Shown: positions 24,530 through 32,096, numbered from the stretch's first letter. The stretch: 64,000 nucleotides of DNA from Bacillus sp. NTK034 (GCF_017303275.1 NZ_JAFKOJ010000008.1:186001-250000), one strand, 5' to 3'. Notes: a model not told the origin generated them from the letters alone. Numbers and translations: made by a program.

Positions 24530-25204
24530 ATGAAGCAAGGGAAAGTTCAGGCTGAATCAAGGGATTTCTTAGAGCAGAAGGAAAGATGTATTGCAGATAT
24601 CTATCCTTCACTGCAGCGTTATAGCCGGTTTCTTGCACAGAGCAGCTGGGATGGGGACGATCTTGCCCATGAGGCAATCATCCGCGCTTATAAAAGCTAC
24701 TCTCCGGAGAATATCAATCAGGCTCTTTTGAAGAAGATTGCCTATAATTGCTGGATGGATACTCTTCGAAACAGAAAGCGGGAGCAGCTGGAAGAGTCGC
24801 CTGAAAGTGAAATGAAGAATTACAGCACCGATCGAGGAGAAGCAATCAGCCATCTCATTAACCGTCTGACATTAAAGCAGGCTGTTATTTTTACTCTAAA
24901 GGAAGGGTTTCGATACAAAACAAAAGAGATTGCGGATATCCTGCAGACCACTGAATTTGCAGTGAAGTCCTCGCTGAACCGTGCTCGGAAGCAGCTACAG
25001 CACTCAGTTGAAGATGAGACTGAGGATTCTTTTGCAAATGATGAAGAAGAAAAGCTTTTTCATCTGCTGCAGCAATCTGTGGCTGCGGAAGATCCGTCCA
25101 TCCTGGTAAAAACCATACCTTTTCTGCGATCCCTGGAAAGCCAAGCAAAGAAGCCTGTACTGCCAGTTCCATCTCCTTCTAATACTCTCTGCATGGCGGC
25201 ATAG
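24530..25204 (+). CDS. Sigma-70 family (ECF-like) RNA polymerase sigma factor
   Basis: A 224-residue sigma factor. Region 2 covers about residues 20-90 (ending ALLKKIAYNCWMDTLRNRKR) and region 4 about 110-165 (LTLKQAVIFTLKEGFRYKTK, then a helix-turn-helix ending in AVKSSLNRARKQL). A C-terminal tail of about 60 residues follows and is not part of the usual ECF core. No anti-sigma gene is adjacent; instead a ClpP-type protease gene begins 26 bases downstream. The start is ATG at 24530, 11 bases after AAAGGAG; the GTG at 24518 is inside that site. Target genes unknown. Confidence 0.8.
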   Translation: MKQGKVQAESRDFLEQKERCIADIYPSLQRYSRFLAQSSWDGDDLAHEAIIRAYKSYSPENINQALLKKIAYNCWMDTLRNRKREQLEESPESEMKNYSTDRGEAISHLINRLTLKQAVIFTLKEGFRYKTKEIADILQTTEFAVKSSLNRARKQLQHSVEDETEDSFANDEEEKLFHLLQQSVAAEDPSILVKTIPFLRSLESQAKKPVLPVPSPSNTLCMAA

Positions 25205-25230
25205 ATCCGCAATGAACTGGAGGGATACAG

Positions 25231-25812
25231 GTGACAGCAATACCATATGTAATTGAGCAGTCAAGCAAGGGAGAACGTTCCTATGATATTTACTCACGGC
25301 TGTTAAAAGACAGGATTATCATGATAGGAGAAGAAATTAATGATGTGGTTGCCAATAGTGTGATTGCCCAGCTGCTATTTCTTGCAGCTGAATCTCCTGA
25401 AAAGGATATCTCTCTTTATATTAATAGTCCGGGCGGTTCGACCACCGCAGGGTTTGCCATCTTTGACACGATTCAATATATAAAGCCTGATGTGAGAACG
25501 ATTTGTACAGGAATGGCCGCATCATTTGGTGCTATGCTTCTCCTGGCAGGAAAAAAAGGAAAGCGCTACAGCCTGCCGAACAGTGAAATCATGATTCATC
25601 AGCCTCTGGGCGGTGCTCGAGGCCAGGCAACCGAAATCGAAATTTCGGCGAAGCGGATCTTAAAACTGAGGGAGCATATAAATGGAATTATTGCAGAAAG
25701 AACTGGCCAGCCTGCAGAAAAAGTGGCGCGGGACACGGACCGCGATTATTTCATGACTGCTGAAGAAGCAAAGGAATATGGGATTATCGATGAAATTATC
25801 TACAAAAGCTAG
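25231..25812 (+). CDS. ATP-dependent Clp protease proteolytic subunit, paralogue (ClpP2-like)
   Basis: A 193-residue ClpP with an intact catalytic triad: Ser98 (GMAASFGAM), His123 (MIHQPLGG) and Asp172 (DTDRDYFM). Length and motifs fit a self-processing ClpP that forms a 14-subunit chamber for ClpX/ClpC. Several Bacillus species have a second ClpP beside the housekeeping one; its link to a sigma factor here suggests the housekeeping gene is elsewhere. GGAGGG is 6 bases before the GTG start. Probably one operon with the sigma factor, ended by a strong bidirectional terminator. Confidence 0.85.
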   Translation: MTAIPYVIEQSSKGERSYDIYSRLLKDRIIMIGEEINDVVANSVIAQLLFLAAESPEKDISLYINSPGGSTTAGFAIFDTIQYIKPDVRTICTGMAASFGAMLLLAGKKGKRYSLPNSEIMIHQPLGGARGQATEIEISAKRILKLREHINGIIAERTGQPAEKVARDTDRDYFMTAEEAKEYGIIDEIIYKS

Positions 25813-25815
25813 GAT

Positions 25816-25853
25816 AACGGAAAAAGCAGCCGAAGGAGGCTGCTTTTTCCGTT
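25816..25853. terminator. Bidirectional terminator between clpP paralogue and GntR gene
   Basis: AACGGAAAAAGCAGCC/GGCTGCTTTTTCCGTT, a perfect 16-bp stem with a 6-nt loop and A/T runs within it. Confidence 0.9.
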
Positions 25854-25856
25854 TGA

Positions 25857-26516
25857 TCATTTTTCCTCGGAGTAGTACTCGTCAATTGCTCTAAGCCAGT
25901 TGACACGTGCAATGTGTCCGGCTTTTTCTCTGTCTTTTTGTTCAAATGCTTTTAATATATCTTCATGTTCTTCTATAGAACGCTCTTTCAATATAATTGT
26001 TTTATTGTAGTAAAGCCGCATGACATGAGCCTGAAGCATGGAAGCTGTATTCGTAATATAAGGATTCTGAGCAAGATCTATAATAATATTATGAAACTTC
26101 TCATCCTGCTTCAAAGCTGTGAAGGTATCTCCTGCAATTAGAGCTTTAGCGAATTTATGATTAATATCCCTAAGTATATTAATCGTTTCCTGGCTGATAA
26201 CAGGAGCTGCCAATTCTGCAGCAAGTGCCTGCAATACGCCTAATGGGGGCAGGATTTTACTAATATCTTCAGGGTTAACTGAAGTGACCTGCGTTCCAAC
26301 TCCGGGAAACATTTCGACGAACCCCTGAACATTCAGCAGCTGAAGAGCTTCCCTGATGGGGGTTCGGCTGACGCCTAACGCTTTGGCAAGATCGGCATCA
26401 TTCAATTTTTCTTTCGGCTGTAGTGTGCCGTCAATGATCCACTCCTGGATTTGGGAGAAGGCGCGATCCTTGGCTGACACACGGGTAGGTGATGAATAAT
26501 TGGAGGGTATCGGCAT
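25857..26516 (-). CDS. GntR-family regulator, FadR/FCD subfamily
   Basis: A 219-residue protein. The winged helix occupies about residues 8-75 (recognition region DADLAKALGVSRTPIREALQ) and the C-terminal FCD ligand domain about 85-215, with Asp, His residues that normally hold a metal (KFHNII, EHEDIL). FCD regulators bind organic acids. The ATG at 26516 lies 8 bases after AAGGTGG; a GTG inside that site is less likely. It is divergent from brnQ, and three similar palindromic boxes lie in the shared interval. Confidence 0.8.
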   Translation of the reverse strand: MPIPSNYSSPTRVSAKDRAFSQIQEWIIDGTLQPKEKLNDADLAKALGVSRTPIREALQLLNVQGFVEMFPGVGTQVTSVNPEDISKILPPLGVLQALAAELAAPVISQETINILRDINHKFAKALIAGDTFTALKQDEKFHNIIIDLAQNPYITNTASMLQAHVMRLYYNKTIILKERSIEEHEDILKAFEQKDREKAGHIARVNWLRAIDEYYSEEK

Positions 26517-26612
26517 AGCTGTAACCACCTTTTCATTTCATGCAATTTATCTGTGAAATTATAGTTATTTCCAATAGATTATAAATTTAGTATATAGAAG
26601 TATCTTGAAAAA

Positions 26613-26704
26613 TTCAATATATCGCATGATTCGACAAAAAGTTTTGTGCGATATATTGCATAAGTATTTTGAATATGTTATCTTGAGTTATGCAATATAT
26701 TACT
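26613..26704. promoter_or_regulatory. Three related palindromic boxes between gntR and brnQ
   Basis: TTCAATATATCGCA (26613-26626), TGCGATATATTGCA (26647-26660) and TGCAATATATTACT (26691-26704) share the pattern TGCRATATATYGCA. Centres are 34 and 44 bp apart, close to whole helical turns. They are probable operators for the divergent GntR protein acting on itself and on brnQ. Confidence 0.6.
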
Positions 26705-26807
26705 AGCGTACAAAAATAATAATGTTACAGCGCTATAATATTTCAGAAAATTTAAATTTAATAAAATCAGAATCATTTAGACAGACAGATTAATAGGAGG
26801 AATTGAA

Positions 26808-28160
26808 ATGACCAGCAAAATACCATTCTCATATATTGTGACAGTTGGTTTTATGCTCTTTGCCTTATTTTTTGGGGCAGGAAACTTAATTTTCCCTGCG
26901 ATGCTTGGCCAATCCGCAGGAACGAATGTATGGTCAGCGAACGCTGGCTTCATCATGACAGGTGTAGGTTTGCCTCTTCTTGGTATACTGGCTTTGGGCT
27001 TCTCGGGAAAAAGTGATCTGCAATCACTGGCGAGCCGTGTCAATCCATTGTTCGGACTGGGATTCACAGTGGCCCTGTACTTATCAATTGGACCGCTTTT
27101 TGCCATTCCGAGAACAGCTACAGTGTCATACGAAATCGGAATTAAGCCATATCTATCAGAAGGAAGCGGATCAGTTGGCTTAATCGTATTTTCAATTATT
27201 TTCTTTGGAATTACCGCTTTTTTCTCTTTGAATTCTTCAAAGATTGTTGATATCGTAGGAAAATATTTAACACCGATTCTTCTAATTGTAATCGCAGTTT
27301 TAATCGGCGCTGCCTTCTTTAATCCAATGGGAGCATTCCAGGCTCCGACTGAATCCTATATGAATGGTGCGTTCTTTAAAGGGTTCCAGGAAGGCTATCT
27401 GACAATGGATGCTCTGGCAGCATTTGTATTCGGTATTATCGTTGTAAATGCTGTGAAGGAAAAAGGCGCAGTAACTAAGAAGGATATCATGGTATCCATT
27501 GCGAAGGCTGGTGTGATTGCTTCAGGTCTATTAGCAGTCATTTATACATCGCTTTCATTTATTGGGGCTTCAAGTGTCAGCGGTCTTGGAGCATTGGATA
27601 ACGGGGGTGCTGTTCTATCTGGTGCATCTTCCCATTACTTTGGCTCATTTGGTATGCTGCTTTTAAGTGTCATTGTGTTTGGTGCATGTTTGACAACCAG
27701 CATCGGTCTAATTACAGCTTGTTCTTCATACTTTAATAAACTGATGCCAAGAGTTTCTTACAAAATGTTCGTCATTATTTTATCAATATTCAGCGCGGTT
27801 TTTGCCAACTTTGGCCTTAGCCAGCTTATCGCCATTTCCGTCCCTGTCTTGGTGGGAATCTATCCATTGGCCATTGCATTAATGGCTCTTACTTTCCTGC
27901 ATCCATTCTTTAAAGGCAAGAAAGAAGTTTATCAGGGAAGCATGCTATTCACATTTGTGGTAAGTTTGTTTGATGGTTTGAATGCAGCAGGCATTGCGTT
28001 TGCGCCAATCAATGACCTATTCAGTGCGATCCTTCCTTTATATGATGTGGGGTTAGGCTGGATTGTCCCAGCTATCGCAGGTGGTCTGATCGGTCTGGCT
28101 GCTGCTGCCATAAAGAATAACAGCCAATCATCTTCTGCTGATGCCAAAAAAGCAGCATAA
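26808..28160 (+). CDS. brnQ: Branched-chain amino acid transport carrier BrnQ
   Basis: A 450-residue, 12-helix permease of the LIVCS family, importing leucine, isoleucine and valine with Na+ or H+. The N-terminal LFFGAGNLIFPAMLGQSAGTN and the conserved GPLFAIPRTATVSYEI region are diagnostic. AGGAGG is 8 bases from the ATG. It is single and ends with a clear terminator. The divergent FCD-type GntR protein and the three palindromes between the genes suggest local control, rather than CodY alone. Confidence 0.9.
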   Translation: MTSKIPFSYIVTVGFMLFALFFGAGNLIFPAMLGQSAGTNVWSANAGFIMTGVGLPLLGILALGFSGKSDLQSLASRVNPLFGLGFTVALYLSIGPLFAIPRTATVSYEIGIKPYLSEGSGSVGLIVFSIIFFGITAFFSLNSSKIVDIVGKYLTPILLIVIAVLIGAAFFNPMGAFQAPTESYMNGAFFKGFQEGYLTMDALAAFVFGIIVVNAVKEKGAVTKKDIMVSIAKAGVIASGLLAVIYTSLSFIGASSVSGLGALDNGGAVLSGASSHYFGSFGMLLLSVIVFGACLTTSIGLITACSSYFNKLMPRVSYKMFVIILSIFSAVFANFGLSQLIAISVPVLVGIYPLAIALMALTFLHPFFKGKKEVYQGSMLFTFVVSLFDGLNAAGIAFAPINDLFSAILPLYDVGLGWIVPAIAGGLIGLAAAAIKNNSQSSSADAKKAA

Positions 28161-28169
28161 TGATTAGAG

Positions 28170-28197
28170 CCTCCAGTTTAATACTGGAGGTTTTTTT
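28170..28197 (+). terminator. brnQ terminator
   Basis: Perfect stem CCTCCAGT/ACTGGAGG with loop TTAAT and seven T. Confidence 0.9.
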
Positions 28198-28281
28198 ATG
28201 GATTAATATTGATGAATTACGAATGTTTAATAGTTAATATGTACTAATTGTTCGTATTTCAGTTGAATTCTCACAAGCTAT

Positions 28282-28310
28282 TTGTTATATTGGCATTGTA
28301 ATCTTACTAA
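28282..28310 (+). promoter_or_regulatory. Promoter for the guanine riboswitch transcript
   Basis: TTGTTA (28282-28287), 17-bp spacer, TACTAA (28305-28310); transcription would start at the 5' edge of the aptamer. Confidence 0.5.
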
Positions 28311-28316
28311 TTTCAT

Positions 28317-28389
28317 CACTCGTATATGCTCGGTAATATGGTCTGAGTGTTTCTACCTGGTTCCCAATCAAAGAACCGGACTACGGGTT
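28317..28389 (+). promoter_or_regulatory. Purine (guanine-type) riboswitch
   Basis: The aptamer shows P1 ACTCGTA/TACGGGT, P2 CTCGG/TCTGAG around TAATATGG, the conserved GTTTCTACC junction, P3 CTGGTTC/GAACCGG and GGACTACGGG. The core pyrimidine after GGA is C, as in guanine/hypoxanthine binders such as xpt, not U as in adenine binders. It precedes a purine nucleosidase/phosphorylase-like lipoprotein. Confidence 0.9.
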
Positions 28390-28399
28390 AAAGTATAGG

Positions 28400-28480
28400 A
28401 AAGGCCGCAATCTTTATTGCAGCTGCTTTAACTCTATGGTCTGGAAGGTAGAAATCATTCTGCTTTTACAGGCCTTTTTC
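28400..28480 (+). terminator. Expression platform/terminator of the guanine riboswitch
   Basis: AAAGGCC (28400-28406) can pair with GGCCTTT (28471-28477) followed by TTC, enclosing a GCAAT/ATTGC hairpin and a longer region. The exact ON/OFF pairing cannot be fixed by eye. Confidence 0.6.
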
Positions 28481-28532
28481 TATGATTAGAAATTCGGGTG
28501 TATCAGACAACAAGAAAAGGGGAGAACGTGCA

Positions 28533-29402
28533 ATGAAAAAGAAATTAGCTTCACTCGCTGCGATTGCAGCACTATCTGCAGCGATGCTCGCAGGATGCTC
28601 TTCGGCAGGAAAATTAGAAACCGAGGCTGAAGGAGCCCAAAAGCCAATTCTTATCCAGGGGCCAATGCCGATCGAGGCTGAAAAGTTTGCTGAACGATTA
28701 GATAAAGTTAAAGTAGAAAAATCAGGTAATTTTGTTTTTTATAAAGGCAAGCTGGACAAGTACCCGGTTATCGTAGCTAAAACCGGAAAAGGCATGGAAA
28801 ATACAGCAGCTGCCACAGCAATCGCCATTGAAAAGTATGATCCAGCTGCCATCATCAACCAGGGGACTTCAGGCGGCCATGATCCGGGCTTGAATGTGTA
28901 TGATATCGTTTTAGGAGAAAGAACAGTCAATATCGGATCATTGAAGACTGGTCATTTGGAAGCAGGGGAAGGGATTGAACCAACTAATTGGATCCCAATG
29001 GACCTGATGGCTTCTGAGGGAAGTGCCGGTGAAGACCCTGATGCCGAAAAGATTCGTTATTATGAGGGAGATGAAAATCTTCTTGCTGCTGCCAATGCAG
29101 TTAAAGATAAGCACAAGAAGGGCAAAGTAGTCGAAGGGACAATCGGTTCAGCGGACCTATGGAATAACGAAGTAGACCGCATCAATTGGTTTCATGAAAA
29201 CTACGGAACATCGGTAGAAGAAATGGAAGGCGCTGCAGCAGCGCAGATTGCCGGAGCATACAATGTTCCATTCCTGGGAATTCGTATTCTTTCTAATAAT
29301 AAAACAAACGGAGGCCAATACGACCCCAACACTGCGGCCGCAAACCAGGATTACGTATATGAAGTTGTAAAACAGTATATTTCAGAGATAAAAGGAAAGT
29401 AA
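28533..29402 (+). CDS. Lipoprotein of the PNP/UDP phosphorylase (MTA/SAH nucleosidase-like) family
   Basis: A 289-residue exported lipoprotein. A lysine-rich start and hydrophobic segment end in the lipobox LAGC (Cys22). The mature part is a nucleoside phosphorylase/nucleosidase domain: GTSGGHDPGLNVYDIVLGE matches the base- and phosphate-side loop, and VEEMEGAAAAQIA (Glu232 of the MEG motif) contacts ribose. Where MTA/SAH nucleosidases have Asp in IR-x-x-S-D, this protein has Asn255. In trimeric purine phosphorylases an Asn at the corresponding role selects 6-oxopurines. Start ATG 28533 follows GGGGAG by 8 bases. A guanine-type riboswitch lies in its leader, suggesting surface salvage of guanosine/inosine. 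Confidence 0.8.
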   Translation: MKKKLASLAAIAALSAAMLAGCSSAGKLETEAEGAQKPILIQGPMPIEAEKFAERLDKVKVEKSGNFVFYKGKLDKYPVIVAKTGKGMENTAAATAIAIEKYDPAAIINQGTSGGHDPGLNVYDIVLGERTVNIGSLKTGHLEAGEGIEPTNWIPMDLMASEGSAGEDPDAEKIRYYEGDENLLAAANAVKDKHKKGKVVEGTIGSADLWNNEVDRINWFHENYGTSVEEMEGAAAAQIAGAYNVPFLGIRILSNNKTNGGQYDPNTAAANQDYVYEVVKQYISEIKGK

Positions 29403-29418
29403 ATTTGCTGTTTACCTA

Positions 29419-29626
29419 TTCTGACAGAAGAAGGACGAATCCTAGAGAATGAGTCCGAACGCAGACAACCTTCAGACAGCGTAAGGATAAATCCGAAGAG
29501 TTGCTTCTGAAGTCAGGGGACCTTCGGACAGAGTAGGATAAATCCGAGGAATTGAGTCCGAAGTCGAGGCACCTTTGGACAGAAGAAGCAAGATTTTCGG
29601 AGGGAATGAGTCCGAACTGGCTCGCC
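29419..29626. repeat. Degenerate 52-bp tandem repeat (four units)
   Basis: Four units of 52, 52, 51 and 53 bp start at 29419, 29471, 29523 and 29574. Each opens with a TTCGGACAG-like word and contains AAATCCGA and GTCCGAA words. GTCCGAA of one unit and TTCGGAC of the next form a 25-nt inverted repeat, as in the array at 1576, although the sequence differs. It lies between the lipoprotein gene and a terminator and encodes nothing recognisable. Confidence 0.8.
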
Positions 29627-29664
29627 AGTCAAAAAAGAAATAACCAGGATCAAAGAGATAACGC

Positions 29665-29700
29665 AAAAAAGAGTCTTCCAAAAAGGGAGGACTCTTTTTT
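29665..29700. terminator. Terminator between lipoprotein gene and HxlR gene
   Basis: AAAGAGTC-x-TCC/GGA-x-GACTCTTT type stem with A-rich loop and flanking A and T runs; works for both convergent genes. Confidence 0.85.
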
Positions 29701-29722
29701 GATATTCATATATAAATTAAGC

Positions 29723-30028
29723 CTATAACCAGTTCTGCGACCATTTTTCTATTTCTTTCATCAGCGGTTCCATGGCCAGGCCTTTTTCTGTCAGGGAATA
29801 TTCGATTCTTACAGGAGTTTCAGGGTAAACTTCGCGTTTTACGACCCCCTCATTCTCCAGGTCCTTTAACCGGTCTGAAAGAACTTTGCCGCTTATCCCG
29901 ATAGAGGATTCTATACTGCAGAACCGCTGCGGCCCGTTAAGCAATTGATAAATGATCAATCCGGTCCAGCGCTGGCTCAATATGCCTATGGCTTTTTCAA
30001 ATCTTGGACAAATTAGCGACTTTTCCAT
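29723..30028 (-). CDS. HxlR-family (DUF24) regulator, probably CatR-like
   Basis: A 101-residue winged-helix protein of the HxlR family. The pattern CPRFEKAIGILSQRWTGLII places a conserved cysteine (Cys7 from the ATG) near the N-terminus, the residue that reacts with quinones and diamide in YodB and CatR of B. subtilis. The recognition helix is in ISGKVLSDRLKDLENEG. The ATG at 30028 is 8 bases from AAGGAG. It is divergent from the catD-catE operon, and a palindrome ACTTAC-N5-GTAAGT lies at that promoter, so it is the likely local repressor. Confidence 0.85.
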   Translation of the reverse strand: MEKSLICPRFEKAIGILSQRWTGLIIYQLLNGPQRFCSIESSIGISGKVLSDRLKDLENEGVVKREVYPETPVRIEYSLTEKGLAMEPLMKEIEKWSQNWL

Positions 30029-30100
30029 AATAATCACTCCTTGTTTCTTATTATAGTCATAAACCGGAAATAATTAAATCACTTTTTATAAAATAATTAC

Positions 30101-30129
30101 TTGACGAAAATAAATATCAATTATATACT
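30101..30129 (+). promoter_or_regulatory. catDE promoter
   Basis: TTGACG (30101-30106), 17-bp spacer, TATACT (30124-30129). Confidence 0.8.
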
Positions 30130-30130
30130 A

Positions 30131-30147
30131 ACTTACATAAAGTAAGT
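30131..30147. promoter_or_regulatory. Probable HxlR operator at the catDE start
   Basis: ACTTACATAAAGTAAGT is a 6-bp inverted repeat with a 5-bp centre, directly after the -10 element. It resembles CatR/YodB boxes of the TACT...AGTA kind. Confidence 0.7.
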
Positions 30148-30175
30148 AACTAACATTAGATTCAAGGAGGAAAAC

Positions 30176-30580
30176 ATGAACAAAAACGAATTAGGCCATT
30201 TCATTCTGCGTGTAATTTTAGGATTTATTTTCTTTATTCATGGATTATCAAAATTTCAGGGAGGCATAAGCAATACTGCCGGCTTCTTCGACAGTATCGG
30301 TATTCCGGGTTTTATGGCTTATGTCGTTGCCGTAATCGAGCTGGCAGGAGGCATAGCGGTGATTCTGGGTATTGGCACAAAAATGGTTTCTGTACTATTT
30401 GCTTTCATCATGCTGGGAGCGATCTTTACTGCTAAGCTGTCCGCAGGCCTGCTGGGGAACGGTCAAATGGCTGGATATGAATTAGATTTAATCCTGCTTG
30501 CAGCATCGATCTATTTTGTATTAGCTAAGGAATCACCACTATCTCTTGGGAGCAAATTAATACAATCAAAAGCAAACTAG
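30176..30580 (+). CDS. catD: DoxX family membrane protein CatD
   Basis: A 134-residue DoxX protein with about four transmembrane segments (GFIFFIHGLSKFQGG, VIELAGGIAVILGIGT, LFAFIMLGAIFTAKL and a C-terminal one). B. subtilis CatD is the membrane partner encoded with catechol-2,3-dioxygenase CatE and is induced by quinones. AAGGAGG precedes the ATG. catE starts 17 bases downstream, so the two form one operon behind an HxlR operator. Confidence 0.85.
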   Translation: MNKNELGHFILRVILGFIFFIHGLSKFQGGISNTAGFFDSIGIPGFMAYVVAVIELAGGIAVILGIGTKMVSVLFAFIMLGAIFTAKLSAGLLGNGQMAGYELDLILLAASIYFVLAKESPLSLGSKLIQSKAN

Positions 30581-30597
30581 TGGGAGGAAAAATTCAC

Positions 30598-31446
30598 ATG
30601 AACTTTCATCAAAAACCGATTACCTTTGTAGCTCAGGTCAATCTGAAAGTACAGGATCTGGAACGGTCACTTGCATTCTATAAAGAAGTAATTGGATTTA
30701 AAGTGTTAACAAAAACAGAAAGAACTGCCCAGCTGACTGCTGATGGAAAAACGGCATTGCTGACCATCGAACAGCCGGAAAATGTCGAACCTGCAATAGG
30801 AAGAACAACAGGTTTGTATCATTTCGCCCTGCTCCTCCCAAAGCGTTCTGATTTGGCTAAGATAGTACGTCATTTCGTCGAGATTGGGCTGCAATTTGGA
30901 TCATCGGATCATCTTGTCAGCGAAGCACTTTATCTGTCAGATCCGGATGGCAATGGGATAGAAATTTACACTGACCGCAACCCTTCTGAATGGACATGGA
31001 AAAACGGGGAGGTAAATATGACTGTTGATCCTCTGGACTTCCCTGACCTGCTGTCAATTGGGCAGCAGCAGTCCTGGAAGGGCCTGCCTGGCGGTACGGT
31101 CATGGGGCATATCCATTTGCATGTAGCAGAACTGGCGCATACCGAAACGTTTTACAGTGAGGGGCTTGGATTCGAAGCAGTCTGCCGATATGGCACACAG
31201 GCACTGTTCATTTCGAGCGGAAAATATCACCACCATATTGGTTTGAATACATGGAATGGGGTAGGAGCGCCGCAGCCTTCAGAGAATAGTGTTGGGCTAC
31301 AATCCTTCAGGCTCATTTTTGAAAATGAAGAAGCCGTAGACCAGGCAGTAGAAAACTTGAAAAAGATAGGCGCGGCTGTGTCTGTTGAAAATAATCAGGC
31401 GGTTACTGAAGACCCTTCTGGAAATCGAATTATTATAGGAGTTTAA
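30598..31446 (+). CDS. catE: Catechol-2,3-dioxygenase CatE (two-domain VOC protein)
   Basis: A 282-residue extradiol dioxygenase-type VOC protein with two tandem modules (about 9-125 and 160-280). Probable Fe ligands are His in the second module (MGHIHLHVAELAHTETFY), a second His in the KYHHHIGLNTW stretch and a C-terminal Glu. It would open the ring of catechols between carbons 2 and 3. The start is the ATG at 30598 behind GGGAGG, giving the same length as B. subtilis CatE; an overlapping GTG at 30580 is less likely. It is followed by a flavin reductase gene. Confidence 0.85.
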   Translation: MNFHQKPITFVAQVNLKVQDLERSLAFYKEVIGFKVLTKTERTAQLTADGKTALLTIEQPENVEPAIGRTTGLYHFALLLPKRSDLAKIVRHFVEIGLQFGSSDHLVSEALYLSDPDGNGIEIYTDRNPSEWTWKNGEVNMTVDPLDFPDLLSIGQQQSWKGLPGGTVMGHIHLHVAELAHTETFYSEGLGFEAVCRYGTQALFISSGKYHHHIGLNTWNGVGAPQPSENSVGLQSFRLIFENEEAVDQAVENLKKIGAAVSVENNQAVTEDPSGNRIIIGV

Positions 31447-31520
31447 ATTATCATCAGGTGGTGTGAGTCATGGGTTTTTTTAATCAATTATTTGGAAGAA
31501 AATCTAAGGAGGAACAAACA

Positions 31521-32060
31521 ATGAGCGAGAAATTAAACATTGGGATTATCTTAGGGAGCACACGTCAGGGGAGAGTCAGCCCACAGGTCGGTTCATGGGT
31601 AAAAGAGATTGCCGATAAACGCGGAGATGCCAATTATGAGATTATAGATATCGCTGATTTCAAATTGCCATTCTTAGGTGAAGCGGATTCGCAAGGAATT
31701 GCTGCATGGAATGAGAAGCTTAATAGTCTGGATGGATTCATTTTCATCGTTCAGGAATATAACCACAGTATTACAGGGGCATTAAAAAATGCACTTGATC
31801 TAGCCCGTGAACCCTGGAACAATAAAGCTGCAGGAATTGTAAGCTATGGGTCAACCGGCGGTGCGAGAGCTGCTGAACATCTGCGCGGAATCATGGGTGA
31901 ATTAATGATTGCTGATGTACGCGTGCATCCAACATTGTCTTTATTTACTGATTTTGAAAATGGTACAGTATTTAAACCTCAAGATCTTCATCTCAATAAT
32001 GTGAACGCAATGATTGACCAGGTGATATCCTGGAGCGGTGCATTAAAAACCATTAGATAG
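31521..32060 (+). CDS. NADPH-dependent FMN reductase (quinone/azo reductase type)
   Basis: A 179-residue flavodoxin-like reductase. The FMN phosphate loop is IGIILGSTRQGRVS and the PEYNHS-like stretch reads VQEYNHSITGALKNALD, typical of YhdA/AzoR-type enzymes that reduce quinones and azo compounds by two electrons. I choose the ATG at 31521 behind TAAGGAGG. A second possible start at 31470, also with a fair site, would add 17 residues (MGFFNQLFGRKSKEEQT). It follows catE by under 80 bases and shares its terminator, so catechol cleavage and quinone reduction are co-expressed. Confidence 0.85.
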   Translation: MSEKLNIGIILGSTRQGRVSPQVGSWVKEIADKRGDANYEIIDIADFKLPFLGEADSQGIAAWNEKLNSLDGFIFIVQEYNHSITGALKNALDLAREPWNNKAAGIVSYGSTGGARAAEHLRGIMGELMIADVRVHPTLSLFTDFENGTVFKPQDLHLNNVNAMIDQVISWSGALKTIR

Positions 32061-32066
32061 AGTCTA

Positions 32067-32096
32067 AGCAGAACCCTCGAGGTTCTGCTTTTTTAA
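32067..32096 (+). terminator. Terminator of the catD-catE-reductase operon
   Basis: Perfect stem AGCAGAACC/GGTTCTGCT with loop CTCGA and six T. Confidence 0.9.

Noticed and set aside
28482-28532. A longer lipoprotein starting at 28482
   Set aside because: It would begin beside the riboswitch expression platform; the ATG at 28533 has the good ribosome site and gives a proper signal peptide.
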